Shown here piece by piece: positions 8,108 through 17,733 of a stretch of 64,000 nucleotides of DNA (positions within the stretch are counted from its first letter, which is position 1; the number at the start of each line of letters is the position of its first letter). The stretch is from contig CAWIGF010000003.1 in NCBI GenBank assembly GCA_963835585.1, positions 434,001 to 498,000 of the forward strand. Reading direction: 5' to 3'. The notes under the pieces were generated by a model. It was not told the DNA's origin and did not search any database. It worked only from the letters and a program-made list of their open reading frames with translations. The stretch comes from UBA10107 sp963835585. Its GTDB lineage: Archaea; Nanobdellota; Nanobdellia; Woesearchaeales; UBA10107. The position numbers were made by a program, and so were the translations under genes.

Positions 8108-8955
8108 ACTTTCTTCGCGACATCCATCAGATACAATCTTGCCCATACTAGGATTGGCGCAGCTAGCGTAAACCGTATAAGAAGGATTATAATTGAAATT
8201 AAATTCAAAGAAGTCATGCTGGAGATTGCCGGCTGGAACAAAAGGAAAGTGATTTTGAAATCAATGTACAAAACGATAATTATCACGACAAATGCAGCGC
8301 CAAACGATGCTATGTTCTTTATGCCATGAACAAATGTCTGCTTGATGTTCGCAAAGAAATTTTTCATAGGAAGGAATGAGAATGATATGAACAAGAAATA
8401 GAAAACTATTCCATTCAGTATTCCTGCAAGTAACTCGAGCGTGCTCGAATTGACCGCTGGCTGCGGACTTACTAGGATCGAGAAAATCACATTTACTAAA
8501 GCCAGGTCAAGTACTGCAAAAACAAATATCCAGAATAAGCTAATCAGGGAAAATTTCTTCAGGAAATTCATGAAATCGTGCTTATCTCCCCTCATCTTGT
8601 TTGCTAGGTACCAGCTTGTGCCGTCAAAGATGACCCAGAACGCGTAAACCAATGCCGTAAAAACAAGCGCTCCATTCAGCACTGCATGCAGATTTAGTGC
8701 TATTGTAGGATCAGAAAGGAGCGTGTGCAAAGCTGACTGTCCGTCACTTGCTGCCTGAAGCACTGTTGAGCTCAATAAAGCGGATTGATTCAAGATATTA
8801 AGGATTGGTTCCGCTACTATGTTTCTCAATACAGATGTTCCGAAACCGAATAAAAACAAGAATATAAGGTCAAATAAACCTACTAATGGCAGGTATCTCC
8901 AGTTCTTCTTGAACTGCCTAAATGTCGTTTTAATCGAGTCTAGGAAGACAAACAT
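8101..8955 (-). CDS. polytopic membrane protein, 284 aa
   Basis: About six hydrophobic segments are visible (for example residues 20-42, 95-120, 140-165, 185-205, 215-240 and 250-275) with short charged loops, so it is an integral membrane protein. The N-terminal sequence (LDSIKTTFRQFKKNW) is typical of DUF4013-like or glycerophosphodiester-type small membrane families, but the family cannot be assigned. It has the same overall style as the 17 kb membrane protein of the surface operon. A TATA-like TTTATAAA on the minus strand lies around 8979-8986, about 27 nt upstream of the start. Confidence 0.7.
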   Translation of the reverse strand: MFVFLDSIKTTFRQFKKNWRYLPLVGLFDLIFLFLFGFGTSVLRNIVAEPILNILNQSALLSSTVLQAASDGQSALHTLLSDPTIALNLHAVLNGALVFTALVYAFWVIFDGTSWYLANKMRGDKHDFMNFLKKFSLISLFWIFVFAVLDLALVNVIFSILVSPQPAVNSSTLELLAGILNGIVFYFLFISFSFLPMKNFFANIKQTFVHGIKNIASFGAAFVVIIIVLYIDFKITFLLFQPAISSMTSLNLISIIILLIRFTLAAPILVWARLYLMDVAKKVY

Positions 8956-9033
8956 GCATTTCAGTACATTGAAGAGGTTTATAAATGTTATATGGTATTA
9001 ATTTACCACAGTATAGGGACGACAATAGAAAAG

Positions 9034-9041
9034 TTTATATA
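9034..9041 (+). promoter_or_regulatory. TATA box deciding the start of the 9.1 kb secreted protein
   Basis: TTTATATA centred 27 nt upstream of ATG 9065. The earlier in-frame ATG at 9041 overlaps the box itself, so 9065 is the likely start and the mRNA is leaderless. Confidence 0.6.
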
Positions 9042-9064
9042 TGTATAATACTCATAAAAGAGAC

Positions 9065-9715
9065 ATGGATTTAGCAAAAAAGATACAGATTCTTATCGCG
9101 GCAGGAGTCATTGCGACTGGTTTGGCTGCAAAAGCGTATGCAGATGGAAGAAATAACAACACAACAGTGACCAAGACTACTCTTGTTGATGGAACTGTAG
9201 TTACTGATGTTTACAGAGATGGAAAAGATTATGTGACAAAAACAAATTCGCATGGAACTTATGATTCTGATGATGAAAATCAGGCAAAAAAATTAACACC
9301 ACTTCAGCAAGCAAAGTTGGACTTAAAACAAGAAAATTATTGCTTAGGAATTGACCAAATGGTTTCTACTCTTTATTCATATGATCCAGAGAAAACCTCA
9401 TCGAAAACGAAAAAAGAGATAACAAACACAGCTACAAGCTTAATTGAAAAACAAATAGAAGTTAATGGAAAAGGAACAGAAATCATTAGTGTTGATGAAG
9501 GTCAGAAAATATCTGAGATATTTGGTTTGTTAAATAAGTATCATCTTGACAACTGGAAGACACATGCTATTGAAGCGTGTTATTTTCCAGGATCTCATGA
9601 AACCTGCAAAGCGGAATTTGATACGGCAGTTAGACTTAATAGACAAAAAGCACTAAATTACTGTACAAAAAACGCTCCCCCTGATGTGTTTGCATTATTT
9701 GAAATAAGCAAGTAG
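9065..9715 (+). CDS. secreted protein of unknown function, 216 aa
   Basis: Not recognised. The N-terminus (MDLAKKIQILIAAGVIATG, then LAAKAYADG) is a classical Sec signal peptide with a cleavage-like AYA-D site around residue 27. The mature part is Asn/Thr/Lys-rich with a short repetitive-looking strand region (TTVTKTTLVDGTVVTDV). It has several cysteines (in NYCLG, EACYF, HETCK and NYCTK) that could form disulfides outside the cell. It stands alone between divergent and convergent membrane/surface genes. Extracellular location is well supported; function is not. Confidence 0.75.
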   Translation: MDLAKKIQILIAAGVIATGLAAKAYADGRNNNTTVTKTTLVDGTVVTDVYRDGKDYVTKTNSHGTYDSDDENQAKKLTPLQQAKLDLKQENYCLGIDQMVSTLYSYDPEKTSSKTKKEITNTATSLIEKQIEVNGKGTEIISVDEGQKISEIFGLLNKYHLDNWKTHAIEACYFPGSHETCKAEFDTAVRLNRQKALNYCTKNAPPDVFALFEISK

Positions 9716-9754
9716 TTCTATAAAATAAGCAGGATTATTTATGAAGTAGTATTG

Positions 9755-12700
9755 TCAGTTGCTGACTGTCAATGTATTTGAAAGTGGTAAATCATGTTCT
9801 ATATTATCAGTACCAGTGACGTTTAATACAAGAGCATATGGATTTTGGTTTGTAATAACTCCTGCACTATTCAAATCTATTTGCTGATTGCTGATCGCGG
9901 AACTTGCGGCATTAAGATCTATTGAATATACAACAGGAGCGCTGTTTACGACATTCCTTAGAAGAAGTGTTGTGTCCTTTATACCTACTCCTGTATTTTC
10001 CTGAATATTGTAGCTAATCGTCATCTTACTATTTGTGATAAGATTCACATTAGTTGTTGACGGAATGAATGAATAAAGACTAAACGGACCAGTAGTAGTT
10101 TGTGCATTGGTAAGTGGGGAGCATACTGTAACTACAGGAATATTTACTTGAGCAACTGAACCATCGGGATTCAGAACAGGATTGCCTATTTGTATTGAAG
10201 AAGGATTTGATGGATCTCCTTGTGCATAATACAAAGTAATCTGAAGATTCCAGTTGTGTTGTGTCGAGTCGCAAATAGTTTGCTGAGCCGTTGTCGGAGT
10301 ATATGTAACATAATAATAAGTCCCAGGATAACTAGCAAGAGGTCCTAGTGCTGGTGCTCCAGCCACTATTCTATTTGTTGTGCTAGGTAATATCCTGAAT
10401 GAAACACCTCCGCATGTTATTACATTTCCATTTACATTATCTGGAGTTATTGCTGTTCCTTGACCGACTCCTACCGTGCCAAAAGAAACTACTCCATTTT
10501 TGTCAAGTCCAGCAGCATTGCATATGTAACCTGAAGAAGTGAACGTAACAATAAGTGAAGTAGTTGAAGTACCTTGGGCAATACTCTGGCTTCCAGTAAC
10601 AATTGGAGGAGCTCCCGAATTGGACTGCGGCGTAAATAATGTCGTATTCAATGTTGAGAAATCAGCCTGATTAATCACAAGACCAGGCCATGTATTTGTC
10701 GTTAAACCGTCATCAATCCTATTTGTGTAGTCGAGAGGTGTTATCTCTTGATTCTTGTCCTTGTCAGTAACGATAATCTTGACGAATCCTGGCATCGTGC
10801 TTGACGAACTTGGCGGAATTACCTGAGTTGTCATCGTAACACCAAGAGTATCTCCGCTGTGATATACTAGTGGCGGAACTTTCGTTGCAGTAGGAGTTCC
10901 AACGAATGTTACACTTCCTAATCCTGAAGTATCGAAAGCACATCTGAATCCAAGAACAGGAGTCCACGCACAAGTGTTTGGAGCATCTCCTCCTTCTTGG
11001 TGAATTGGTTCTGAGCACGATTTTGTTATAGATTTTCCCATGCTATCCACATACGTATATGTCAATCTCGCACTATCATAACGATATTGTTCGGCAGCTA
11101 TCAATTGATTGCCTGTATTATCAAATGTATCTCCCTGATGGAGTGTTGGCAGAGCGACGTTCACACCAGTCGTCTTTTCTCCTTGACCCGTACAATCGCA
11201 TTCTCCGTTTGGATTGCTTTGCGAAGTGAATTGAGCACAACCAGTAGGGCTATCTGAACATACTAATACAAGGGAATAACTTGTGATATCAGCACCTGCG
11301 GCTAGCATAGCTGGAACTGAGTAATAATACGTAGGTCTTCCTTGCTGTGTCGGATCAGCTGTCATGTACCGTCTTGTAGGGAACACTATTGCACACGTCG
11401 AATCAAGAGGAGGATTTTCAGCCTGCGTCAGAAGACTGCTCATTCCCTGCAAATTCCAATCTCCTGTGAATGCGCCGATGCAGATTGAATTTATCAATTT
11501 GTTCTGACTGAACAATGCAGTGTATGCAGCAGTATTTCCGTAACGATTAGAGATTGTGCTTGTCATGGATGATCCTGCATTTACGATGGATGCGAAGACA
11601 TTTGTGTTCTCTCCAACTCCCGTGCTGTGCTGAGCCCAATTTCCAAGAGCGCTTCCAGTGCATTGCACTGCGTCAATCACAACATCACATACGACGCTTG
11701 AAAGAAGGGAATTACATACTGATGAACTTCCCTGACCATTTGATATAATAGACTGGAAGCAGTTCTTCACTGATGTAAGAACCTGATTGTAGTGCAGCAA
11801 GTATCCATTGAATGCTGGAATGCAAACCGATTTAGTTGCCGCGATGATTCCTGCGGTAGGATTGTAAACATAATCTTTTGAGTACATGGCACCCATCTGA
11901 GCAATTACCTCAGGAGGAAGCTTGCTCTGTTGTTTACCGTTATAATTATCAAGTCCTGATATGTCTTTGTTGCATGTAGCGTCTGCACACGTCCCATCAG
12001 AACTATAATCCAGATCTTGATCCTGCACAGTGAACACTATATCAGTTCCTGATTGCTGGAATTGCTTGCCTTGGCCTCCAGAATAACTTTTTACCTCCTG
12101 GACTGTCCCATAGTCAAGGATTGTATCCTTATTCTTATCCGTAACGAAATGGTAATTTATGTTCGCTGGATCTTTGTATCCCGTTGGGTACAGAGATGGA
12201 TACATCATGAATGCCTTGTTGCCATTATACTGCTTTATGAAAACCTGCGACGGCGGTCTTGATGCACAGACATCACTTACCGTCTGCTGTCCGATATTTG
12301 AGATTGACGTTAATAGGTCCTGGCTATCTCCCCTGTTTTTCTGATCGTTCAGCGCAATATCAAAGACACTGCTCGCAGGCTGAGGGAACAAAACAGCAGT
12401 TCCCCATGCGCGATTGAACTCACTCTTGCATCCACTACTGAATTGAGGAAGTGGAACACCTGCTGTATCTAGCTCCTTGGTGCCACACCATGAACCAGCA
12501 GCATTAGGTTTAGGAGTAACTGAAGATCCAGATGAAGCGGTAGTTGATGCTGATTGAACAGGAGCACCTGTTGTTGAAAGTTGGGTTCCTGTACCTCCAG
12601 CTGCCTGGACAAGCATATCGGCGTATGTTTTTCCGTGGTTTGCAAGTGATGGAACTGAAGGACACATAATCCTGTCACAGAAGAAATTGAACGCTGTTCC

Positions 12701-14833
12701 TTGAACATTCATCGCATCGATGACGCTGTTGCAACATGTTTGGAATTTGTTGTCAGAGCATGTACAGACCGGACTGCCTGAATCATAATTAAGACTGCAA
12801 ACTCCTGACTGAAGGGCCTTCGTTATGTCCCCCCCAGGTACACCATCTATTGTGCACCCTGTTACCGTAACAGCTTTGTCAATCCATGTCACTAATGTTC
12901 CTGCTAAGCATGCATATGTATCCCATGTTTGGGCCGGTTGCGAGTAATCAAGAACTCCCTTTATTGCTTTTGTTACTCCAGTAATTACATCAATGAGAGT
13001 TTTCAGCAACACGGGAGGAAGGTAGGCATTTGTAGTAGGCTCAATGTCAATGCTTGTATCTATGCATGTCTGTTGATTGACTGTTGTCATCTGGCCGTTC
13101 GGAAGCGGATATGAATACTGCATCGTTAGCAAAAGAGGGAAATCCAGCTCGGTAAGACTTAGAATATTGGTGGAAGTTATGTTCGCGCCAGTTGGATTCA
13201 GCTGAACCAGGGCATAGAGCTCTTTTGTGGTACCAACAGGATGAGTAGGATATATAGTAGCCGTATTGTACAATTGCATTGTACCCAATGTGAGATTATA
13301 TTTGTTCAGCCTGTCTTCCTGACTTATCGGCTGGAGTCCTATGTTTACAGGACCCATTGTGACTTTGCTTACATCGGAAGAACCGACCCATGTGAGCCCA
13401 AGAGTCAATCCGAACTCACCAAATCCTTGCTTCAATAGCGAGACAGGAATTGATGTTGGAGAAGGAACAGGACTTGATATTGCGTAAAGGCCGCCAGAAC
13501 CGCATTGCGTGTAATAAATTGTCTGCACTCCGCTCGAGACATTTCTTCCAGTCTCATCGATTGCAACTACTTCAAGAGTATTGACCCATGTCTGCCCCGA
13601 AACGAACGAAAGAGGAGTTGCCTGGCCAGGGATGTATACCTGAGTATTGTTATTTGTTAGAGGCATATTCGTCGTGAACTCTACATTGACCTTGAAATTT
13701 CCATTCGCGTCGGCAGTAGTAATATAGTTAAGATGATTGCCATTCAATGTTCCACTCTGTGCACGCTGTATCAATTCAGATATGCTTGTCGGAACATCAA
13801 TCAATCCGCCGCTTGTCGATCGCGTTATGTCGCTTGCGGTCTTGTTGTTAATGAATACCATGATTGTGGCATAAGGCTTGTTAACAGTACCTGTTATTGT
13901 CCTTTCGAGAGTATATGATGGATTAAGATTTGCTGCGTTCGATGTGAGAATGAGGGGTTGCGTATCGACTTGCACGGTAAATGTCTGGTCGAATATGTTC
14001 CCTGCCCTGTCCACTGCTTTCAATTCTACGAGATACTTCGCATCATTTGGAAAAGTTATTGTTGTCTTCCATGTCGAGCCAGTCACGTTCAGTACTGTGG
14101 TGAGATTTTGATTTATTATAATATCCATAATCACTGGCTTGTTTGTTGTTCCATTTATCGTGAGGGAATTCTGACCATATGCGGAAGGAAGAGGAGGGAA
14201 CAATATAGCAGGAGGGCTTGTATCGACAATTATTGTCTTTGTAAGCTGGTTCTGATTTCCAGATGGGTCCTTTGCAATTATGAGTATAGTGTCAATCGCC
14301 GTCCCATTGCCTGCATCCAACCTTACGGCAGAGAATGGCAAGAAACCATCATTTCCGCTCGTGTCATAGTTGGTAATATTTCCGTTCACAAATATCGCAA
14401 CCTGCGTCTGAGGTTCTGTCTGCACTGGTATCGATATTGCCGTACTTCCATAGTAGTCAGGAATCTGCGTGTTGATGAATGGCGGAATAGTATCTGTGGC
14501 AGTCGTTGTGAGATTAACTGGGCTCGTGCTTACGGAATATGTGTCGTTAATTGAAGTTACATTGAAAAAATAAGTGGTTGAATTCTGAAGAGGAGAAATC
14601 ATGACAGTATGATTCGTTACCAATTGCGAGGATGATACGCTTTGTGTCATCATCGTCTGGTTCGTCCCGTAAAGAACTGTGCTTGATGATGGAATGTCAG
14701 TCATCCAATTTATGATAGCATAACGATTCGATACCTGCTGGACTTGCTGGTTTGTTATCGAAAGGGCAAATACATTGAACGATAGCATTACAAATAGCAA
14801 AACAACCAATGATGTTCTTTTCACTTTTCTCAT
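9755..14833 (-). CDS. giant secreted surface protein with Ig/FN3-like repeats, 1692 aa
   Basis: Last gene of the surface operon. It has a signal peptide at residues 1-24. Tandem beta-sandwich-like modules of about 90 aa cover the first 450 residues, marked by repeated DTxPP (DTIPPFI, DTSPPAI) and by DRAGN/DPSGN turns, typical of fibronectin-III/bacterial Ig-like surface domains. A large Cys-rich middle region (about 600-1100) and a C-terminal beta-rich region with many N-x-S/T sequons follow. There is no obvious C-terminal membrane anchor, so it probably attaches through the co-encoded pilin-like protein 4 nt upstream. It is likely an adhesin or S-layer-like component. Its partner pair upstream (25767 and 27938) has the same layout. 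Confidence 0.85.
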   Translation of the reverse strand: MRKVKRTSLVVLLFVMLSFNVFALSITNQQVQQVSNRYAIINWMTDIPSSSTVLYGTNQTMMTQSVSSSQLVTNHTVMISPLQNSTTYFFNVTSINDTYSVSTSPVNLTTTATDTIPPFINTQIPDYYGSTAISIPVQTEPQTQVAIFVNGNITNYDTSGNDGFLPFSAVRLDAGNGTAIDTILIIAKDPSGNQNQLTKTIIVDTSPPAILFPPLPSAYGQNSLTINGTTNKPVIMDIIINQNLTTVLNVTGSTWKTTITFPNDAKYLVELKAVDRAGNIFDQTFTVQVDTQPLILTSNAANLNPSYTLERTITGTVNKPYATIMVFINNKTASDITRSTSGGLIDVPTSISELIQRAQSGTLNGNHLNYITTADANGNFKVNVEFTTNMPLTNNNTQVYIPGQATPLSFVSGQTWVNTLEVVAIDETGRNVSSGVQTIYYTQCGSGGLYAISSPVPSPTSIPVSLLKQGFGEFGLTLGLTWVGSSDVSKVTMGPVNIGLQPISQEDRLNKYNLTLGTMQLYNTATIYPTHPVGTTKELYALVQLNPTGANITSTNILSLTELDFPLLLTMQYSYPLPNGQMTTVNQQTCIDTSIDIEPTTNAYLPPVLLKTLIDVITGVTKAIKGVLDYSQPAQTWDTYACLAGTLVTWIDKAVTVTGCTIDGVPGGDITKALQSGVCSLNYDSGSPVCTCSDNKFQTCCNSVIDAMNVQGTAFNFFCDRIMCPSVPSLANHGKTYADMLVQAAGGTGTQLSTTGAPVQSASTTASSGSSVTPKPNAAGSWCGTKELDTAGVPLPQFSSGCKSEFNRAWGTAVLFPQPASSVFDIALNDQKNRGDSQDLLTSISNIGQQTVSDVCASRPPSQVFIKQYNGNKAFMMYPSLYPTGYKDPANINYHFVTDKNKDTILDYGTVQEVKSYSGGQGKQFQQSGTDIVFTVQDQDLDYSSDGTCADATCNKDISGLDNYNGKQQSKLPPEVIAQMGAMYSKDYVYNPTAGIIAATKSVCIPAFNGYLLHYNQVLTSVKNCFQSIISNGQGSSSVCNSLLSSVVCDVVIDAVQCTGSALGNWAQHSTGVGENTNVFASIVNAGSSMTSTISNRYGNTAAYTALFSQNKLINSICIGAFTGDWNLQGMSSLLTQAENPPLDSTCAIVFPTRRYMTADPTQQGRPTYYYSVPAMLAAGADITSYSLVLVCSDSPTGCAQFTSQSNPNGECDCTGQGEKTTGVNVALPTLHQGDTFDNTGNQLIAAEQYRYDSARLTYTYVDSMGKSITKSCSEPIHQEGGDAPNTCAWTPVLGFRCAFDTSGLGSVTFVGTPTATKVPPLVYHSGDTLGVTMTTQVIPPSSSSTMPGFVKIIVTDKDKNQEITPLDYTNRIDDGLTTNTWPGLVINQADFSTLNTTLFTPQSNSGAPPIVTGSQSIAQGTSTTSLIVTFTSSGYICNAAGLDKNGVVSFGTVGVGQGTAITPDNVNGNVITCGGVSFRILPSTTNRIVAGAPALGPLASYPGTYYYVTYTPTTAQQTICDSTQHNWNLQITLYYAQGDPSNPSSIQIGNPVLNPDGSVAQVNIPVVTVCSPLTNAQTTTGPFSLYSFIPSTTNVNLITNSKMTISYNIQENTGVGIKDTTLLLRNVVNSAPVVYSIDLNAASSAISNQQIDLNSAGVITNQNPYALVLNVTGTDNIEHDLPLSNTLTVSN

Positions 14834-14837
14834 TTTA

Positions 14838-16712
14838 TCAGCTGAAAGTAGGCCTCAACGCCTTTTGGTACGAAGTATCTTGATAAAGATATAGCGCGGT
14901 ATCCTGCTGCTCGGCGTCAGTTACTGCTATAGGAAGTTTCTGAACAACATTCAGATTGAGCTGGGAAGCAAGAGCAAGTTCTGGATAAGTGACATTCCAC
15001 TGACCAACGTAGCCTCCAATGATTCGTGACGTAGTTTCCGAAGCGTCATCATACTGTATGAAAATTGCTTCCACCTGATAACTTCCATCTCCATCTACGA
15101 GCTGTATGTCAGCTGGATTGTCTGAATCATATATTTGCTGGGTAAGCTCTGGATGATTGAGGCTTGTTATCGTCATAACAACACTTTCAAGCGGCTGAAT
15201 TTGACTTACCCTTGAAAAGTCAGTCGAATCGTGGACGGTGACGTTGACAGAAAATTTACGTGCCGGTGTGAGATCCACGTCAACGTTGCTTTCTCCCCTG
15301 TAAACAGTCTGACCTTGAAGATATCCATCGGCGTTAGCGATAATTTCCCCGTTTGTGCATCCTACGGGAATATTTGTCTGCAATTCGTAAAAGCCACTGT
15401 CTGCATTAGTTGCTCCAAGATCGCAGAGAATATGGACGCATTGGAATGTTATGTTGGCTTGGTAAAGACTCTGATAAGTGTATACGTCCTTTGCATGAAT
15501 CGTGACAGATTGAGGTGAAGTATCGTTGCAGAAACCATAATTGAACTCAGGAGCAGAGAATTGCACAATAGGGAAATCTTTCTTATCTCCTTGATTGTGA
15601 TTTATCGTGACAGGGAACGCGAAGTTGAACAAAAATCCTTTTCCGCCGAACGCCGTATCGTCCCTTAAAGTTGCCAATATAGGATATTCGATGTCATAAG
15701 TGAAATGATATTGATTTATGCAGAAGAAACTCAATAAAGGACTATTCGACTGGCCGACATTGGATGTCAATATCTGGGCATCGTTTGGATTTACGTGCAA
15801 TTCAAAGCGCGCGTCAGGCGTGTATTGGAATGCTGCACCTAGATCAGGGTAAGTCTGTGAAAGAGGGAAAACTAAATGATTTCTTGAATATGCATCAGTC
15901 GTATCGAAAAACGTGAATGGATTTCCCTTAACAGTAACGAGATTTATATCTGAAGAAAGCGCAGTCTTTGAGAATGTAATTATATCTGATTTCTTCCATA
16001 TTTTCGGACTGCAGCTGAAATCCATTCCATTTAGAGGGAAACTTGTGCTTGAGGAAAGGACATCCATTGTGAGATTCTCGAAGTATAATTGTTCGTTCTC
16101 CGACTTCAAAATATCAATTGCCATGTTCCACATCTCTCCAAGTTTCACGTCAAGAGTCCGCGATACGGAAGTTACATCAGTTATGGAACCTGTCTGCTTA
16201 TCCGTTACCTGAAGAGGATAATTGAGAATGGTAATTACGTTTGAATTCGTGATTGTCGTGTTGACTGTCGCATTTCCCTTGAGCTGCAAATTGAACTGAT
16301 CCCTGAATGACGTGAAATTGCCAAGACACGAATCGATGTTTCCAAGAACGTACTGGGATATCTGGTCCTGCATTGTATCAATATACGGATAAGTCGGATT
16401 GCCTCGATAATACCACAGCGGAATCTTCGGATCCACTCCAGGAGCAAATGAATAGTAAGCCCTGTCATTTATGCTTACCTGCTTAGGAATCTGGATGTAT
16501 CCTCCTTGAGTTCCTAATTGAACTATCGCGTCCTTTGTCACTGAAGCAAGGCATGCTCCTATGTATGTCCCTAGCGGAGTCTCTTTTGGTGTTACAAAGT
16601 TTAATCCCGGATAGATTGTCGCGATATAGATTACAAATCCGACTGCAAATAACAGAATTATACCTATTATGATAAATATTGTTATCTGACCCCTTCTTGC
16701 ACTTTTTTTCAT
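14838..16712 (-). CDS. surface protein with pilin-like N-terminus (GQITIFIIIGI type), 624 aa
   Basis: The N-terminus KKSARRGQITIFIIIGII puts a positively charged stretch and a G-Q before a hydrophobic helix (residues 8-30), like class III (pilin-type) signal sequences or a membrane anchor. The remainder is extracellular beta-rich sequence. It is homologous to the 25764-27938 protein: shared features include an early xxYIGACLASVTKDAI/VTDCVTYVTTDAI helix, a GTQGGYIQ/GMQGGYAN strand and IPLWYYRG/IPYWYYMK. ATGA overlap with the small gene before it and a 4-nt gap to the giant protein after it show co-expression. It is likely the anchor or assembly partner of the giant protein. Confidence 0.85.
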   Translation of the reverse strand: MKKSARRGQITIFIIIGIILLFAVGFVIYIATIYPGLNFVTPKETPLGTYIGACLASVTKDAIVQLGTQGGYIQIPKQVSINDRAYYSFAPGVDPKIPLWYYRGNPTYPYIDTMQDQISQYVLGNIDSCLGNFTSFRDQFNLQLKGNATVNTTITNSNVITILNYPLQVTDKQTGSITDVTSVSRTLDVKLGEMWNMAIDILKSENEQLYFENLTMDVLSSSTSFPLNGMDFSCSPKIWKKSDIITFSKTALSSDINLVTVKGNPFTFFDTTDAYSRNHLVFPLSQTYPDLGAAFQYTPDARFELHVNPNDAQILTSNVGQSNSPLLSFFCINQYHFTYDIEYPILATLRDDTAFGGKGFLFNFAFPVTINHNQGDKKDFPIVQFSAPEFNYGFCNDTSPQSVTIHAKDVYTYQSLYQANITFQCVHILCDLGATNADSGFYELQTNIPVGCTNGEIIANADGYLQGQTVYRGESNVDVDLTPARKFSVNVTVHDSTDFSRVSQIQPLESVVMTITSLNHPELTQQIYDSDNPADIQLVDGDGSYQVEAIFIQYDDASETTSRIIGGYVGQWNVTYPELALASQLNLNVVQKLPIAVTDAEQQDTALYLYQDTSYQKALRPTFS

Positions 16713-16978
16713 TTTCCCTTTACTACCGAAACTATCTCTGTTGAATTCATGAACTCCATTTTATCTGCATTCCATACCAAAACGTACAAACCTTTCTTGA
16801 ATTCTTTTTCAATCCCAAGTATTCTACCTTCCTTATCTATGTCCACACCCCTTGCCTGTCTTGTAGGCCATATGTAACCAACCAATCTCTCGTTATTTCT
16901 TAGTATCTTGTGGCCAAAAACACCCTGCTCAATTTCATATATTGTTCCGCTCTTTGTTGTTACTGTTGTTTTTACCAT
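16709..16978 (-). CDS. small beta-rich protein of the surface operon, 89 aa
   Basis: Not recognised. Start set at ATG 16978 (MVKTTVTTKSG), 8 nt after the previous stop; a longer frame to 17035 would overlap the previous gene heavily. The sequence alternates short strands and turns (GTIYEIEQG, GHKILRNN, VDIDKEGRILGIEKEF, GLYVLVW), suggesting a small beta barrel or SH3-like fold. There is no signal peptide, so it is probably cytosolic, unlike its neighbours. The stop overlaps the next start (ATGA). Confidence 0.65.
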   Translation of the reverse strand: MVKTTVTTKSGTIYEIEQGVFGHKILRNNERLVGYIWPTRQARGVDIDKEGRILGIEKEFKKGLYVLVWNADKMEFMNSTEIVSVVKGK

Positions 16979-16986
16979 TGCTCTTT

Positions 16987-17733
16987 TTAAACCTTTATTG
17001 ATTTTAATGCGTTCGCGATAGCTACCCTGAACCATGAAATGAACAAAATGAATAACATTCCTTGGATGATTCCCATGACCAATGAGGAAAGGAAGCCCAA
17101 CAAGAACAAAATAGCATCAAGTATTAGCATAATAATAATGGCAGCGATCAAGACAATGATTGTCTTTCTCATGTGCTTTATTCCTACGACAAACGACTCC
17201 TTGATTGAATGAAAAAGCCTCTGTGTTTTGGCAAACACATAGTAGCTCACGAACAAGATATAAAATGAAAGGAAAACCACAATGACAACAAGTATGTCGC
17301 TGACAATCCCTATTGTGTTGGATGCCGATCCGATGAACGCAAAATTAATGATGCCCAATATCAACAGCACGAATATATTGAATACCAAAAATTTTGATGT
17401 GTTCTTGAACGTCGTTTTTTGTTTTGCAATCCTGTTCCATATCAGGATTTCAAAGAATGACAGGGAATATACCTCTATGATTATGAATATCAAAAGCATC
17501 AAGAAAACTAACCACAGCCATGGAACGGCCGACGAGTTTTCGATAGTAGTTTTCGACACTGTCGCAAGGTCTATGGAGCCAAGCATAGTCGCTATCTTTG
17601 ATGTGACAGTGCCTATCAGCAAATAAAATATTTTACTTATAGCAATAAACACAGCTACAGAAATGGTCGTGCATAGCACGGCAAACCAATATAGATTTTT
17701 ATCTAAATGGAAAAGCTCCTTGAATATGTTCAT
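16987..17733 (-). CDS. integral membrane protein of the surface operon, 248 aa
   Basis: About six transmembrane segments: residues 15-37, 52-85, 105-130, 135-158, 190-215 and 220-240. The loop EIYSLSFFEILIWNRIAKQK-like segment carries the positive charges. No catalytic motif was found. It resembles in style the 284-aa protein at 8.1-9.0 kb. The ATG overlaps the previous stop (ATGA). A structural or export role for the neighbouring surface proteins is plausible but inferred only from position. Confidence 0.7.
   Translation of the reverse strand: MNIFKELFHLDKNLYWFAVLCTTISVAVFIAISKIFYLLIGTVTSKIATMLGSIDLATVSKTTIENSSAVPWLWLVFLMLLIFIIIEVYSLSFFEILIWNRIAKQKTTFKNTSKFLVFNIFVLLILGIINFAFIGSASNTIGIVSDILVVIVVFLSFYILFVSYYVFAKTQRLFHSIKESFVVGIKHMRKTIIVLIAAIIIMLILDAILFLLGFLSSLVMGIIQGMLFILFISWFRVAIANALKSIKV

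Noticed and set aside
10080..14554. Several 60-200-codon frames inside the giant surface gene on both strands
   Set aside because: They are shadows of the 1692-codon frame, which has a signal peptide and repeated domains.
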